From: Thermosynechococcaceae cyanobacterium Okahandja
Lineage (GTDB): Bacteria > Cyanobacteriota > Cyanobacteriia > Thermosynechococcales > Thermosynechococcaceae
Reading direction: 5' to 3'
NCBI GenBank assembly: GCA_041530395.1
Contig: CP136945.1
Span: forward strand, 620,001 to 684,000
DNA: 64,000 nt
In this document: positions 27,943 through 37,027 of the stretch, one piece after another
Numbering within the stretch: the first letter of the stretch is position 1
Layout of the letters: each line of letters starts with the position of its first letter
Notes under the pieces: model-generated
Seen by the model: only the letters and a program-made list of their open reading frames with translations
What the model was told of the DNA's origin: nothing
Database searches by the model: none
Position numbers and translations under genes: made by a program

Positions 27943-30540
27943 ATGGTTATTCCCGTTGCTGAGTTGCTCACACCGGATATTCTCAAACCTGCCCGCTACC
28001 TCGGGAACGAATTGGGGGCAGTCCATAAGCCATGGGGGGCGGCCACCGTGCGCTGGGTGCTCAGCTACCCGGAAATCTACGAAGTGGGAGCCTCGAACCT
28101 TGGGCACATTATTTTGTACAACATCCTTAATGCCCTGCCGGAGCAACTGTGCGATCGCGCCTACTTACCCGCTGCGGATCTGGCACAGAAACTGCGCGCC
28201 AGCCATACCCCCCTCTTTGCGGTGGAGTCTCGACGCGCCCTAGGGGACTTTGACCTCGTCGGCTTTAGCCTCAGCTACGAGTTGGGAGCCACCAACATCC
28301 TCGAAATGCTGAATTTGGCGAGGTTACCCCTCACCTGGGCGGAGCGCCAGCAGGCTGATCTGAGGGAGATTCCCCTCATCTTTGCTGGCGGCCAAACTGC
28401 CACCTCAAACCCCGAACCCTACGCCGATTTCTTTGACTTTTTTGCCCTCGGGGACGGCGAGGAATTGCTGCCGGAGATTGGTCTGGTGGTGGCGGAAGGC
28501 AAACGGGCTGGTCTGAGTCGCCAAGGGTTGCTCTTGGATTTGGCGCAGATACCGGGGGTCTATGTGCCCCAGTTTTATGATCGCCAACCGGATGGTGCTG
28601 TCCGACCCAATCGCCCGGATGTGCCGGAACGGATTTTACGCCGGGTGGCCACGCCCCTGCCCGCCTATGCCATTGGCCTAGTGCCCTACGTGGAAACGGT
28701 TCACGATCGCCTAACGGTGGAAATTCGCCGGGGCTGTACCCGCGGCTGTCGCTTTTGCCAGCCGGGGATGCTCACCCGACCTGCCCGGGATGTAGCGCCG
28801 GAGGCGGTCATTGAGGCCATCGAAACGGGCATGAAGGCAACGGGCTACAATGAGTTTTCCCTTCTCTCCTTAAGCTGCTCTGACTATTTAGCCCTGCCAG
28901 CGGTCGGAGTTGAAATTAAGAATCGCCTACAGCAGGACAACATTTCCCTGTCGTTACCCAGTCAGCGGGTGGATCGCTTTGACGGAAACATTGCCCATAT
29001 TCTCGGCGGCACCCGCCAGAGTGGCCTAACGTTTGCGCCGGAGGCGGGCACCCAACGGCTGCGGGACATTATCAATAAGGGGCTGACCAACGAGGAGTTG
29101 CTGCGGGGGGTCAAAACTGCCTACGAACAGGGCTGGGATAAGGTTAAGCTCTACTTTATGATTGGTTTGCCGGGCGAAACCGATGCCGATGTGCTGGGCA
29201 TTGCCGAAACCATTCGCTGGCTGAAGCGGGAATGCTCGATAAAAGGCCGCAAACCCCTGAATTTTAATCTCACGATCTCTAACTTCACGCCGAAACCCCA
29301 CACGCCGTTTCAGTGGCATGCCGTCTCCACGGCGGAGTTTGAGCGTAAGCAGGCGATGCTTAAGGCGGAGTTCCGCACGATTAAGGGCCTCAAAGCTAAC
29401 TTTACCGATGTGCGTATTTCAGCCATGGAGGATTTTGTCGGTCGGGGCGATCGCCAACTGGGAGCGGTGGTACGGCGGGCATGGGAACTGGGTGCCCGCG
29501 AAGATTCTTGGTGGGAAAGCCTTGATCGTGCCTATGCGGCTTGGACGCAAGCGATTGCCGAGGCGGGGCTAGACTGGAAGTATCGGCAACTGGAAGCGGG
29601 GGAGTGGAATATCTTTTCGGGTACGGCGGAAGCGCTGGATGCCCCCCTGCCATGGGATCACATTGACACTGGCATTAGCAAGGCATGGTTGAAGGAGGAT
29701 CTACAGCGCGCCCTTGCGGCGGTGGTCGTGCCCGACTGTTCCTTTGACGGTTGCTCTCACTGTGGCGTGTGTGGCCTTGACTTTGGCCATAATGTGGTAG
29801 TGCCGCCACCGCCCATTCCGGCCATTCAGGGGCAACCTCAGCCTCCCCAAGAACGGGTTCAACGGCTGCGCCTCACGTTTGGTAAGCTCGGCAGCATGAC
29901 GCTGATTAGTCACCTTGATCTGCTGCGCCTGTGGGAGCGGGCGGTACGCCGAGCACAGTTACCCATTGCCTTTAGTGGTGGCTTTCACCCGTCTCCCCGC
30001 ATTGCCACCGCCAGTGCGCTGCCCCTCGGTATGGCCAGTGAGGGGGAAATTGTCGATCTGGAGTTCTATCAGCCGGTGGAGCCTGAGGCGGTTCTGGCTC
30101 AGTTACGGCAGCAGTTACCCGCGGAACTCCCCCTCTATCACTGTGAAGTGGTGCCCTTGAGCGCCCCGTCCGCCAGTCAAGCGCTGGTGGCGGCCACCTA
30201 TGAACTGCTGATTCGCCCCACCACATCGGTGTCTCGCGAGGCGTGGGAAGACGTGTTAGCCACCCTGCGTGCGACCCGTGAGGTGCTCTACCAGTTCACC
30301 TCGAAATCTGGCAAAACCCAGACGGTTAACCTGCGCGATCGCCTGCTTGAGATTGCCCTTAGCCCTGAGCAGCCCGATTGGCCTTTGGTGCATTTCATCT
30401 ACAAAGGGATGTGTCGCAATGATGGCACGTTCTTGCGCCCAGAGCACTGTCTGTACCTATTAGAAGTCATCAGCGGCCAATCCCTAGAACTGCACCGCGT
30501 TACTCGCCAAAAATTGCATCTTGAGCCGCCAACGGTCTAG
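27943..30540 (+). CDS. B12-binding-type radical SAM protein with DUF2344 domain (TIGR03960-like)
   Basis: 865 residues from ATG 27943; no clear ribosome site, so it may be coupled to the gene ending 15 bases before. The first 240 residues look like the vestigial B12-binding domain of the family. The radical-SAM cluster motif is RRGCTRGCRFCQPGM. Glycine-rich SAM-binding segments follow (FAPEAGTQRLRDIINKG, YFMIGLPGETDAD). A Cys-rich linker (CSFDGCSHCGVCG) near 605-620 could hold a second cluster. The last 220 residues form DUF2344 (RLRLTFGKLGSMTLISHLDL). The substrate is not established. It ends in CTAG shared with the convergent gene. Confidence 0.9.
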   Translation: MVIPVAELLTPDILKPARYLGNELGAVHKPWGAATVRWVLSYPEIYEVGASNLGHIILYNILNALPEQLCDRAYLPAADLAQKLRASHTPLFAVESRRALGDFDLVGFSLSYELGATNILEMLNLARLPLTWAERQQADLREIPLIFAGGQTATSNPEPYADFFDFFALGDGEELLPEIGLVVAEGKRAGLSRQGLLLDLAQIPGVYVPQFYDRQPDGAVRPNRPDVPERILRRVATPLPAYAIGLVPYVETVHDRLTVEIRRGCTRGCRFCQPGMLTRPARDVAPEAVIEAIETGMKATGYNEFSLLSLSCSDYLALPAVGVEIKNRLQQDNISLSLPSQRVDRFDGNIAHILGGTRQSGLTFAPEAGTQRLRDIINKGLTNEELLRGVKTAYEQGWDKVKLYFMIGLPGETDADVLGIAETIRWLKRECSIKGRKPLNFNLTISNFTPKPHTPFQWHAVSTAEFERKQAMLKAEFRTIKGLKANFTDVRISAMEDFVGRGDRQLGAVVRRAWELGAREDSWWESLDRAYAAWTQAIAEAGLDWKYRQLEAGEWNIFSGTAEALDAPLPWDHIDTGISKAWLKEDLQRALAAVVVPDCSFDGCSHCGVCGLDFGHNVVVPPPPIPAIQGQPQPPQERVQRLRLTFGKLGSMTLISHLDLLRLWERAVRRAQLPIAFSGGFHPSPRIATASALPLGMASEGEIVDLEFYQPVEPEAVLAQLRQQLPAELPLYHCEVVPLSAPSASQALVAATYELLIRPTTSVSREAWEDVLATLRATREVLYQFTSKSGKTQTVNLRDRLLEIALSPEQPDWPLVHFIYKGMCRNDGTFLRPEHCLYLLEVISGQSLELHRVTRQKLHLEPPTV

Positions 30541-32021
30541 CGGCTGGTGAGAATCATTTCACTGCGTCCAAGGCGATCGCTCACACCATAGTTCACCCAT
30601 GTGAGGCTTTGCAGCCGCTCTAGCCAGCCAGCCGTTAAGCCATTCAAGTAGGCCAGTAACGGCAGATTTTTCGCTAAGTAGGGGTAGAGGGTCTGCCAGT
30701 CGGCATACACTAAGCCCACACTACTGCGCTGTTGGCGGAGGAGTTCCTCGTTGAGCCATGGGGTGCGCTGCTGGCTGGGGTTGAGGACGACCAAGGAGGA
30801 GGCAAGGGTGAAGGTGTCTTTGTCCTGCTGATAGACTGCTGCCACGTCCGAGGTTAACCCTTCGCTTGTATTGGGATCGAGGGTGAGCTTTACCCATGCA
30901 GTAACGGGTTGCTTGTCCAGCACTAACCGATTGACATCATAGCCAGCAGCACGGGCTTGGGCATCAAGCCGAGCAAGGATGTCGGCGGTATCTGGTGTTT
31001 GGCGGGTCTGCCACCACCACTGCCAGCCCGATGGTTGCCGCCACAGAACCAAGGTGTAGCGATCGCTGGCCAAGGGGAAGATAGTTGTCTGGAGATCTAG
31101 CCCCACCCGTGCCCTCAAGTCTTGGAGGAGCTGGGGCACAATTGCGGTTCCCCTAGGGGTCGTGGCAACCCTAAAGGTTTCAAGATTGGCCAACAGGGCT
31201 TGATAGGTCGCCGGTAATTGTGTTCCCACCAGTACCAAGGTGGGGCGATCGCCAAGGCTGCGTAAGCCACTCAGAGACAGTGGCGATCCGGTCACGGTGG
31301 CATCGCTGGTGGCATGGAGCGCCGTTTCAAGATGAATCTCGTTGTTGTGGTTGCGAACCCCCAGCAGCAGGCGATCGTAGGCGGGCGCAAACTGGCCTTC
31401 TCGGGCCAAGGGTTGGAGATTGGCGTAGAAAATGAGACTGTCTTGATCGTTAAACGTTGCGATGGCCTGCTCATAGAAGGGCAAGCCCCCCAGATTTGCA
31501 TCCTTAGAGGCAGGACTACCTAAACTGGCCACAATGGCCTCGCGGTCACTGGCCACCAAGAGGCGATCGCCCACTGTTGCCGTCGCTACGCTCTCCCCCA
31601 CCTGCATGGGCACACCCGCCACGGTGTCACTCTGGTGGGGATGGGCTTGCCAATACTGATTCAGGAAGGCTGTTGCTGCCTCCGGTCGCTTGAGGTGCCA
31701 AATCCAGAGTTGTCGCGGCGTTGTACAGTCTGCCGTAGGACAGGGCAAGCGTACCAGTACTCCCTCGTCCCCTATCCAGGTTGCCAGATCAGACCAGCGC
31801 CATCCCCACGCGGCCAACTGCGGCGTTAGGGTAGTCTGCCAAAGCATCTGGAGGGGGGGGATGCTGGAGCGTTTGCGAAACTGTAGCGCACTCAGCGCCT
31901 GACGGGGCACCAGCGCCATATCCTCCACGGCTGCGGCTTGGGCTGGCGGACAGGCAAGGGCAAACCAGCAAAGACTTAGGATCAGGACAATAAACCAGTG
32001 GACTCGATGGCGCAATTGCAT
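30537..32021 (-). CDS. DUF3352 exported protein
   Basis: 494 residues from ATG at 32021 (GAGGAG 5 bases upstream; an in-frame TTG further up is rejected). A signal peptide (RVHWFIVLILSLCWFALAC, cut near AQAAA) is followed by the DUF3352 pattern: ALVPRQALSALQFRKRSSI, GVPMQVGESVATATVGDRLLVASD and later FTLASSLVVLNPSQ. Cyanobacteria carry such proteins at the cell envelope; function unknown. The tail overlaps the radical SAM gene by 4 bases. prk is 46 bases upstream on the same strand. Confidence 0.85.
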   Translation of the reverse strand: MQLRHRVHWFIVLILSLCWFALACPPAQAAAVEDMALVPRQALSALQFRKRSSIPPLQMLWQTTLTPQLAAWGWRWSDLATWIGDEGVLVRLPCPTADCTTPRQLWIWHLKRPEAATAFLNQYWQAHPHQSDTVAGVPMQVGESVATATVGDRLLVASDREAIVASLGSPASKDANLGGLPFYEQAIATFNDQDSLIFYANLQPLAREGQFAPAYDRLLLGVRNHNNEIHLETALHATSDATVTGSPLSLSGLRSLGDRPTLVLVGTQLPATYQALLANLETFRVATTPRGTAIVPQLLQDLRARVGLDLQTTIFPLASDRYTLVLWRQPSGWQWWWQTRQTPDTADILARLDAQARAAGYDVNRLVLDKQPVTAWVKLTLDPNTSEGLTSDVAAVYQQDKDTFTLASSLVVLNPSQQRTPWLNEELLRQQRSSVGLVYADWQTLYPYLAKNLPLLAYLNGLTAGWLERLQSLTWVNYGVSDRLGRSEMILTSR

Positions 32022-32067
32022 TCGTGCTCCTCGTGAGGGCCGCAAGGGGCGATCGCCAGCAGGTAGG

Positions 32068-33072
32068 CTAACGATTACTCACTGTGGCCGCCGATTTGGA
32101 AGTGAGCCGCTCGTAGGTGGCACGCATTTTTAACCCTGTGAGCACTTGGAACAGGCCAGAGCCATTGTCAGACCCCGGGTAGTCGCGGTGCTTCAGCAGT
32201 AGCTCCGTCATTTCACCGTAGTGCTTCGTGGAGGTATTGCTCAGATGGCTTTCGATGTAAATGACCTCATCGAGCTTTTCAAAGCGGCCATCCACCTCCA
32301 GCACCGACACCGAGTGGCCGTAGTACTCATCGGGACCATAGCTGAGACGAATGCCGGGGTACGAGCAGGTGAGCTTGCGACCGCAGGGAATCCAGGTAAT
32401 GGTTGAACCTTCATCGAACAGATAAACCGGATCAAATCCCGGCACGCCATCCCGTTGCAGCATCCGTACCCGTAAAATATTTCCCACTTTCTCTTCTTTT
32501 ACTAACTGGGTGGGCAGAATTTGCAGCACCACATCAGCGTACTGCTTTTGTGGGTCAATATAGGCCATAAAATCCGGGCGACGGGCATTGATCGAGGCAA
32601 TCACATCGTCGTAGCTGTGACCCCGCTCAGCCATGTCCCGCTTGATTTTCCAAGCAATTTTAACATCGTCACTAATGTCAAGATAGACGCTAAAGTCAAT
32701 CAGGGAGCGCACCCGTTCATCGTAGAGGGGGTGTAGCCCTTCAATGACGACCACATGGTTCGGATCAATGCGCTCTGGCGGGTCAATGGTGCCCGTTTCG
32801 TGGTTGTAAATAGGCTTCATGATTGACTCGCCGCTTTTGAGGGCTTTAATCTGCTCGTACATCAGATCAAAGTTATTGGCGCGGGGGTCAAGAGCCGTAA
32901 TCCCCGTTTCTTTGCGCTGTTTACGATCCAGACTGTGATAATCATCTAGGCAAATCACAGTCAAAAATTCTTCGCCAAACAGATCGGCCAGTCGGCGCAA
33001 GAACGTTGATTTACCACAGCCGGAGTCTCCAGCAACGCCGATGAGAACCACACGGTCTGGCTTACTGCTCAT
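32068..33072 (-). CDS. prk: Phosphoribulokinase
   Basis: 334 residues. The P-loop GVAGDSGCGKST contains the redox-active Cys19, and its partner Cys41 is in VICLDDYHSLD, so thioredoxin and CP12 control is expected. Other conserved parts are EGLHPLYDERVR and PIYNHETGTIDPPE. The enzyme phosphorylates ribulose 5-phosphate to RuBP in the Calvin cycle. It stands as its own transcript start, with 124 bases to the HicB-like gene upstream. Confidence 0.98.
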   Translation of the reverse strand: MSSKPDRVVLIGVAGDSGCGKSTFLRRLADLFGEEFLTVICLDDYHSLDRKQRKETGITALDPRANNFDLMYEQIKALKSGESIMKPIYNHETGTIDPPERIDPNHVVVIEGLHPLYDERVRSLIDFSVYLDISDDVKIAWKIKRDMAERGHSYDDVIASINARRPDFMAYIDPQKQYADVVLQILPTQLVKEEKVGNILRVRMLQRDGVPGFDPVYLFDEGSTITWIPCGRKLTCSYPGIRLSYGPDEYYGHSVSVLEVDGRFEKLDEVIYIESHLSNTSTKHYGEMTELLLKHRDYPGSDNGSGLFQVLTGLKMRATYERLTSKSAATVSNR

Positions 33073-33196
33073 AGCTGACGATTCCCTTTGCTCGTAGAAG
33101 TGGACATTCCCTCACGGGGCGGTTTAATTCAGTGTTCCCTTACTGATATTACAAGGGTGGTGTCCCCCTGCGATACCTTTTTTTAGAGAAATGGGG

Positions 33197-33442
33197 CTAA
33201 AACACGTCGCGAACGGGGACTTCAATCCCGTCAATAATGGGTACCGGAATGCCACGGGAGACATGGAAGTAAATCCAGTCCTCTAGCAATTCCGACAGGT
33301 GTTCGCGGCAGTCAATCAGGGTTTTGCCCTTGGCACTCACCCCCTCGAAGCCCGGAATCTCGCCGTAAATAAAGCCGTCCTCGGGGTTGAGATGATACAC
33401 CGCCCGATCTAAGGCGGCATTCATATAGTTAGACAGTGCCAT
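33197..33442 (-). CDS. HicB-like (orphan antitoxin-type) protein
   Basis: 81 residues. The fold features of HicB are seen in YHLNPEDGFIYGEIPGFEGVSAKGKTL, with GFEGV as the usual partial RNase H-like strand and CREHLSELLEDWIYFHV as the helix. A C-terminal DNA-binding tail is short (VPRDVF-like end). No HicA toxin is next to it, so it is an orphan, common in cyanobacteria. Its start overlaps the end of the protoporphyrinogen oxidase gene by 14 bases, so it is probably co-translated. Confidence 0.7.
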   Translation of the reverse strand: MALSNYMNAALDRAVYHLNPEDGFIYGEIPGFEGVSAKGKTLIDCREHLSELLEDWIYFHVSRGIPVPIIDGIEVPVRDVF

Positions 33443-34853
33443 GCCCCCCTCCTAGATAGGCCTGCACCGCTGCTGCTGTGGCATTGGCGTGCTCGACGCG
33501 ATCGCCCAAGGCCACCCCCGCTGCGTAGTTACTGCACAGAAATAGGCCGGGCAGTTGGTGCAGGGCGTGGCAAATCTGCTGCCAGCGTTCGGGGTAGCCA
33601 AGGGTGTATTGGGGGATGGCACGCCGCCACAGTTTCATGCCCAGTAGGCGGGCTTTGGCGGGGGGTAAGGCCAGCAGTTTGGCTAAATCTTGCTGCACCT
33701 GCTCGACAATCGCTTCAGAGGGGAGACGGGCCAGTTCCGGATCCGTTGCGCCGCCAATAAAACTGGTAAACACTTGCCACCCGGCGGGGGTGCGCTCAGG
33801 AAAGAGGCACGAAGACCAAATGGTGCCCAAGGTGCGCAGTCCTTGGCGACGGGGAATGAGCACCCCAAAACCCGGTCGTACCGTTGCCCCCACCCCCACA
33901 GGGTAGGCTAAGACGACGCAGGCCACCGCAGGATAGGGAATACTCCCGAGGGCTTCCGCCATGGTGGGTTGCCATGGCCGCAGTAGGTCGGCGCTGACGT
34001 AGGCGGGGGTGGCTAATACGACCGTGCGGGCGCGCCAAGTGTGCTCGCCGTTGGCGGTGCTTAGGGTATAGCCGCCAGTGGGTTCTGGTGTCAGCCGGTG
34101 CAGCGGTGTGTGCAGGTGAATGGGCGCGGCTAACTGCTCGGCGATCGCCCGTGGCAGGGCACTTAACCCGTCCCGAAAGGATCCGAGTTCGCCGGGGCGC
34201 ATCTCTAGCCCCTTAGGCGGCAGTGGTTTGGGGGGCTGTTGTTTGCGCAGACGCAGGGCACCGGCAAGGAGGCTGCCCCCGAGTTGTTCAAGCTGGGCAA
34301 TGCGCCGAAAGGCGGCAGCAGCACTGAGTTGTTGCGGATCTCCGGCATAGACCCCCGAGACAAAGGGAGCTACGAGCCGCTCCGCTACCTCTGCCCCGAG
34401 GTGCCGCCGAAAAAAGGCACTGACGGACTCATCACTACTGCTGAGGTGGGGGGGCACAAAGCCAATCGCCCCAAGAGCAGCCCGCAGTTTGCCCCACGGA
34501 CTCAGTAATCTGGTTGTGGCCAGTGCCAGCGGTCGGGTGGGTTCCAAGGGATGAAGTTGACCGCGCCAGTAGATGTACCGGGGCAGGTGGCGATCGCCCC
34601 GCAGGAGTTGATCCTGTAACCCTACGTCGGCAATTAACTGCAACAGAGCCGGAGTCGGCGCAAAACTATTGGGGCCCAGTTCCCAGACAAAGCCATCCTG
34701 CGCCGCCGTGGTGATGTTACCGCCGAGGCGATCGCTGGCCTCAAGCACAACAACCTTGTACTGGGGGGCTAGCCGTTGTAACCGCCACGCCACACTCAGG
34801 CCGCTCAGACCGGCACCCACAACCGCAACATCCACGCCAATTGGTTCACTCAC
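33429..34853 (-). CDS. hemY: Protoporphyrinogen oxidase (HemY type)
   Basis: 474 residues if the GTG at 34853 is used; it has GAGGA 10 bases upstream and the protein then begins a few residues before the FAD motif VAVVGAGLSGLSVAWRL. A GTG at 34880 is the alternative; longer forms would run into the DUF2811 gene. Further signs are VLEASDRLGGNI, VWELGPNSF, FVSGVYAGDPQQLS and the C-terminal GNYAAG-like CSNYAAGVALGD. It oxidises protoporphyrinogen IX to protoporphyrin IX with oxygen, feeding heme and chlorophyll synthesis. Sits between DUF2811 and the HicB-like gene on one strand. Confidence 0.93.
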   Translation of the reverse strand: MSEPIGVDVAVVGAGLSGLSVAWRLQRLAPQYKVVVLEASDRLGGNITTAAQDGFVWELGPNSFAPTPALLQLIADVGLQDQLLRGDRHLPRYIYWRGQLHPLEPTRPLALATTRLLSPWGKLRAALGAIGFVPPHLSSSDESVSAFFRRHLGAEVAERLVAPFVSGVYAGDPQQLSAAAAFRRIAQLEQLGGSLLAGALRLRKQQPPKPLPPKGLEMRPGELGSFRDGLSALPRAIAEQLAAPIHLHTPLHRLTPEPTGGYTLSTANGEHTWRARTVVLATPAYVSADLLRPWQPTMAEALGSIPYPAVACVVLAYPVGVGATVRPGFGVLIPRRQGLRTLGTIWSSCLFPERTPAGWQVFTSFIGGATDPELARLPSEAIVEQVQQDLAKLLALPPAKARLLGMKLWRRAIPQYTLGYPERWQQICHALHQLPGLFLCSNYAAGVALGDRVEHANATAAAVQAYLGGGHGTV

Positions 34854-34887
34854 CCGTACATTGTCCTCATCAATGGCCACGCGACCC

Positions 34888-35091
34888 CTAGAACCGCTTA
34901 AACAATGAGTCGAGATACACGCGCGCAGTCCGGCGATCGCACTCTCCATTTTGCAGTAAAAAGAGGGACAGCGCGGCCACAAACACCCGATCCTGATCCC
35001 AGTCAGGGTGCCGCTCTAGGTAATACTTCAGGGATTCGTGGAGCTCCTCCGGAATCTCGGCCAGAATACTAATGGTAGCTTGAGCGTTCAT
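34888..35091 (-). CDS. DUF2811 small protein
   Basis: 67 residues from ATG at 35091. The sequence ISILAEIPEELHESLKYYL then RHPDWDQDRVFVAALSLFLLQ is the full DUF2811 signature, a cyanobacterial family of unknown function that resembles a short helical regulator. The frame is open further upstream, but that part runs into the putative origin and lacks conservation. Followed after about 35 bases by hemY. Confidence 0.85.
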   Translation of the reverse strand: MNAQATISILAEIPEELHESLKYYLERHPDWDQDRVFVAALSLFLLQNGECDRRTARVYLDSLFKRF

Positions 35092-35163
35092 ACAGTGAGT
35101 TACCTCAGTTAAAGCAAATAAAGCAAACGAGCAAAAATCATTGCAGCCCAATGCTGCCCGCCC

Positions 35164-35540
35164 TGTGGAAACCTGTGGAAAACATTCCACAACCCCCCCA
35201 AAATCCCCCGAACCTAGCTCTCAAGGGGACTTAGCCGTAGCGGGTTTGGTTTTTTGGCAGGCAAATATCTATCTGTGGAACTCCATTCTCTGGGTTGCAT
35301 CTGAGTCTGTCAATCCTTGCTTAGACCTATGTTGGTGATAGGAATCAACGACAGAATGAGGCTTTTGGGGCTCGTGTGCCACCATCGGTGTTCCCAGCCC
35401 GTTATCCCCAGAACCCACCCTAAACCCTGAGTGGTTGGTTCGCCCCTGTGGAAAACTCCCCACAATCCTGTGGAAAACTTGGGCAAATTTGGGGAATTTC
35501 TGGGGAAAGTTAGGGGAAAATTAAGAACCCATTAAGATTA
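35164..35540. other. oriC: Cluster of DnaA boxes: candidate chromosomal origin
   Basis: The 600-base gap between the DUF2811 gene and the pentapeptide gene holds three exact copies of TGTGGAAAA (35174-35182, 35447-35455, 35469-35477), the complement of the cyanobacterial DnaA box TTTTCCACA. Near copies are TGTGGAAAC (35164-35172), TTCCACA in reverse (35185-35191), TGTGGAACT (35274-35282) and TTATCCCCA (35402-35410). Past the right group comes an A-rich stretch (35511-35540, TAGGGGAAAATTAAG) that could be the unwinding element. dnaA and dnaN are not in the window. Known cyanobacterial origins look like this, but function is inferred from sequence only. Confidence 0.55.
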
Positions 35541-35709
35541 CTCATCGGCTCTACAATCAAGGGAAAAGTTATGAATTCTTGACGTTATTTCGCCGCGTTT
35601 ACTGGCAAGTGGCTCTTTCCTTGCTGGCATGATGGAGGTGCCCCGCGGCTAGTGGGGAACTACGCTACTTTAGGGCTACCCTAGAAAGAACAAATTCAGG
35701 CAAACAGTG

Positions 35710-36918
35710 ATGGGCGAAGAACAGCAATGGTCGCGGGATACAGCACTCCGTGAGGCAAATGCGGCAGCGCTGCGCCTCACCAAAGTTCTTGCCGTTCGTA
35801 GTCGATGGCGCACCCTCTGGACATCGTTGCGCACCACCTTAACCCCGGTGATCATTGGGGTGGTGCTGGTGGCGTGGGCCTTAGATTGGGATGCCCTTGG
35901 GGTGGCCGCGGCCTTACTACTGGGCGTGTTTAGCTTCCCAATTGTTTGGCACTCCACCTATCACTGGTTTAGAGAAGACCTCACGGAGCAGCAGCGGCAG
36001 TTTATCTTTGCGGCAGTGGGTCTGAGCCTCACAGGTCTGGCGCTGATTGGCATGACCGGTGCCATGGACTGGATTCGCGGTCGTTTTCAGGGCACTAATT
36101 GGGATGCGGTGGGTGCCTTGGCCGAAGGCTTTGGTGCCCTTGGCCAAATTTTGGTGGCGCTTTTGGCCGCCTACGTGGCATGGCGACAGTACGTGATCTC
36201 GCGGGATCTGACCACCCAACAAAACCGAATTACCCAACAGCAAACGATTGATAGCTACTTTCAGGGGATTTCTGACCTGATTTTGGATGAGCAGGGGTTA
36301 CTGGAGGACTGGCCGCCGGAACGGGCGATTGCCGAGGGACGCACGGCAGCGATTTTGGGGGGCTTAGATGCGGAAGGAAAGGCCAAAATCATCCGGTTTC
36401 TGTCGGGGGCAAAGTTGCTGGCTCCCTTGAAGCGCGATCGCCGCTTGGGGCGTGCTATTTTTGATGGCTTGGGGGGCTACGAAGAGGATATTGAGTACGG
36501 GGTACGGGTCATTAACCTCGGTAGTATGTTGGCGGGCAGTGACCTGAGTGGCACGGACTTGCGTTGGACCGAACTGAGTGATGCCAACCTCACCGCTGTA
36601 CAATTCCGCAACTGTAACCTCACCCGCGCCAACTTGGCCGGAGCTATTTTGCAGGGGGCGGATCTCACCGGCGCAGATCTGAGTCGCACCCGTTTGTTTT
36701 ACGGCAGCGTGGAGCAGGCCAGTCCTCGCGATCGCCTGAATCCGCCTAATTTTCGCACTGGTGCCCAAACCGGTGCCGTGGTTGAAGATGTGAACTTTAG
36801 CAATGTCAAAAACCTCTCGGAGGAGCAGCGCTACTATTGCTGTTGTTGGAGTGGCAGTCGCTCCCGCGAGACCATCCCCGGCGGCTGCGAGGGCATTCCC
36901 AACAAACTGGGGCGCTAA
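35710..36918 (+). CDS. Membrane protein with pentapeptide repeats
   Basis: 402 residues from ATG 35710 (a GTG directly before is also possible). Two to four hydrophobic segments lie in the first 170 residues (TPVIIGVVLVAWALDW, FIFAAVGLSLTGLALIGM, GALGQILVALLAAYVAW). A helical cytoplasmic region follows (LTTQQNRITQQQTIDSYFQG), then about nine pentapeptides (GSDLSGTDLRWTELSDANLT) and a Cys-rich end with GGCEGIPNKL, often seen at the end of such cyanobacterial proteins. It probably exposes a small beta helix to the cytoplasm. Function unknown. It reads away from the DnaA-box cluster. Confidence 0.8.
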   Translation: MGEEQQWSRDTALREANAAALRLTKVLAVRSRWRTLWTSLRTTLTPVIIGVVLVAWALDWDALGVAAALLLGVFSFPIVWHSTYHWFREDLTEQQRQFIFAAVGLSLTGLALIGMTGAMDWIRGRFQGTNWDAVGALAEGFGALGQILVALLAAYVAWRQYVISRDLTTQQNRITQQQTIDSYFQGISDLILDEQGLLEDWPPERAIAEGRTAAILGGLDAEGKAKIIRFLSGAKLLAPLKRDRRLGRAIFDGLGGYEEDIEYGVRVINLGSMLAGSDLSGTDLRWTELSDANLTAVQFRNCNLTRANLAGAILQGADLTGADLSRTRLFYGSVEQASPRDRLNPPNFRTGAQTGAVVEDVNFSNVKNLSEEQRYYCCCWSGSRSRETIPGGCEGIPNKLGR

Positions 36919-37027
36919 GCAGAGCCAGAACACCCCCTTGTGGCGCAGGCTGAGTCCAGATAGGGCCTAGCAATAGCACGATACAATAGAATTCTCAGCG
37001 TTTGACCGAACACCTGCGACCTAATTT

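Noticed and set aside
33130-33185. T-rich run after a G/C stretch near prk
   Set aside because: On the plus strand no gene precedes it, and on the minus strand the T run lies on the wrong side.
35141-35338. 65-codon plus-strand frame in the DnaA-box region
   Set aside because: No ribosome site and no resemblance; it runs through the DnaA boxes, which explain the sequence better.
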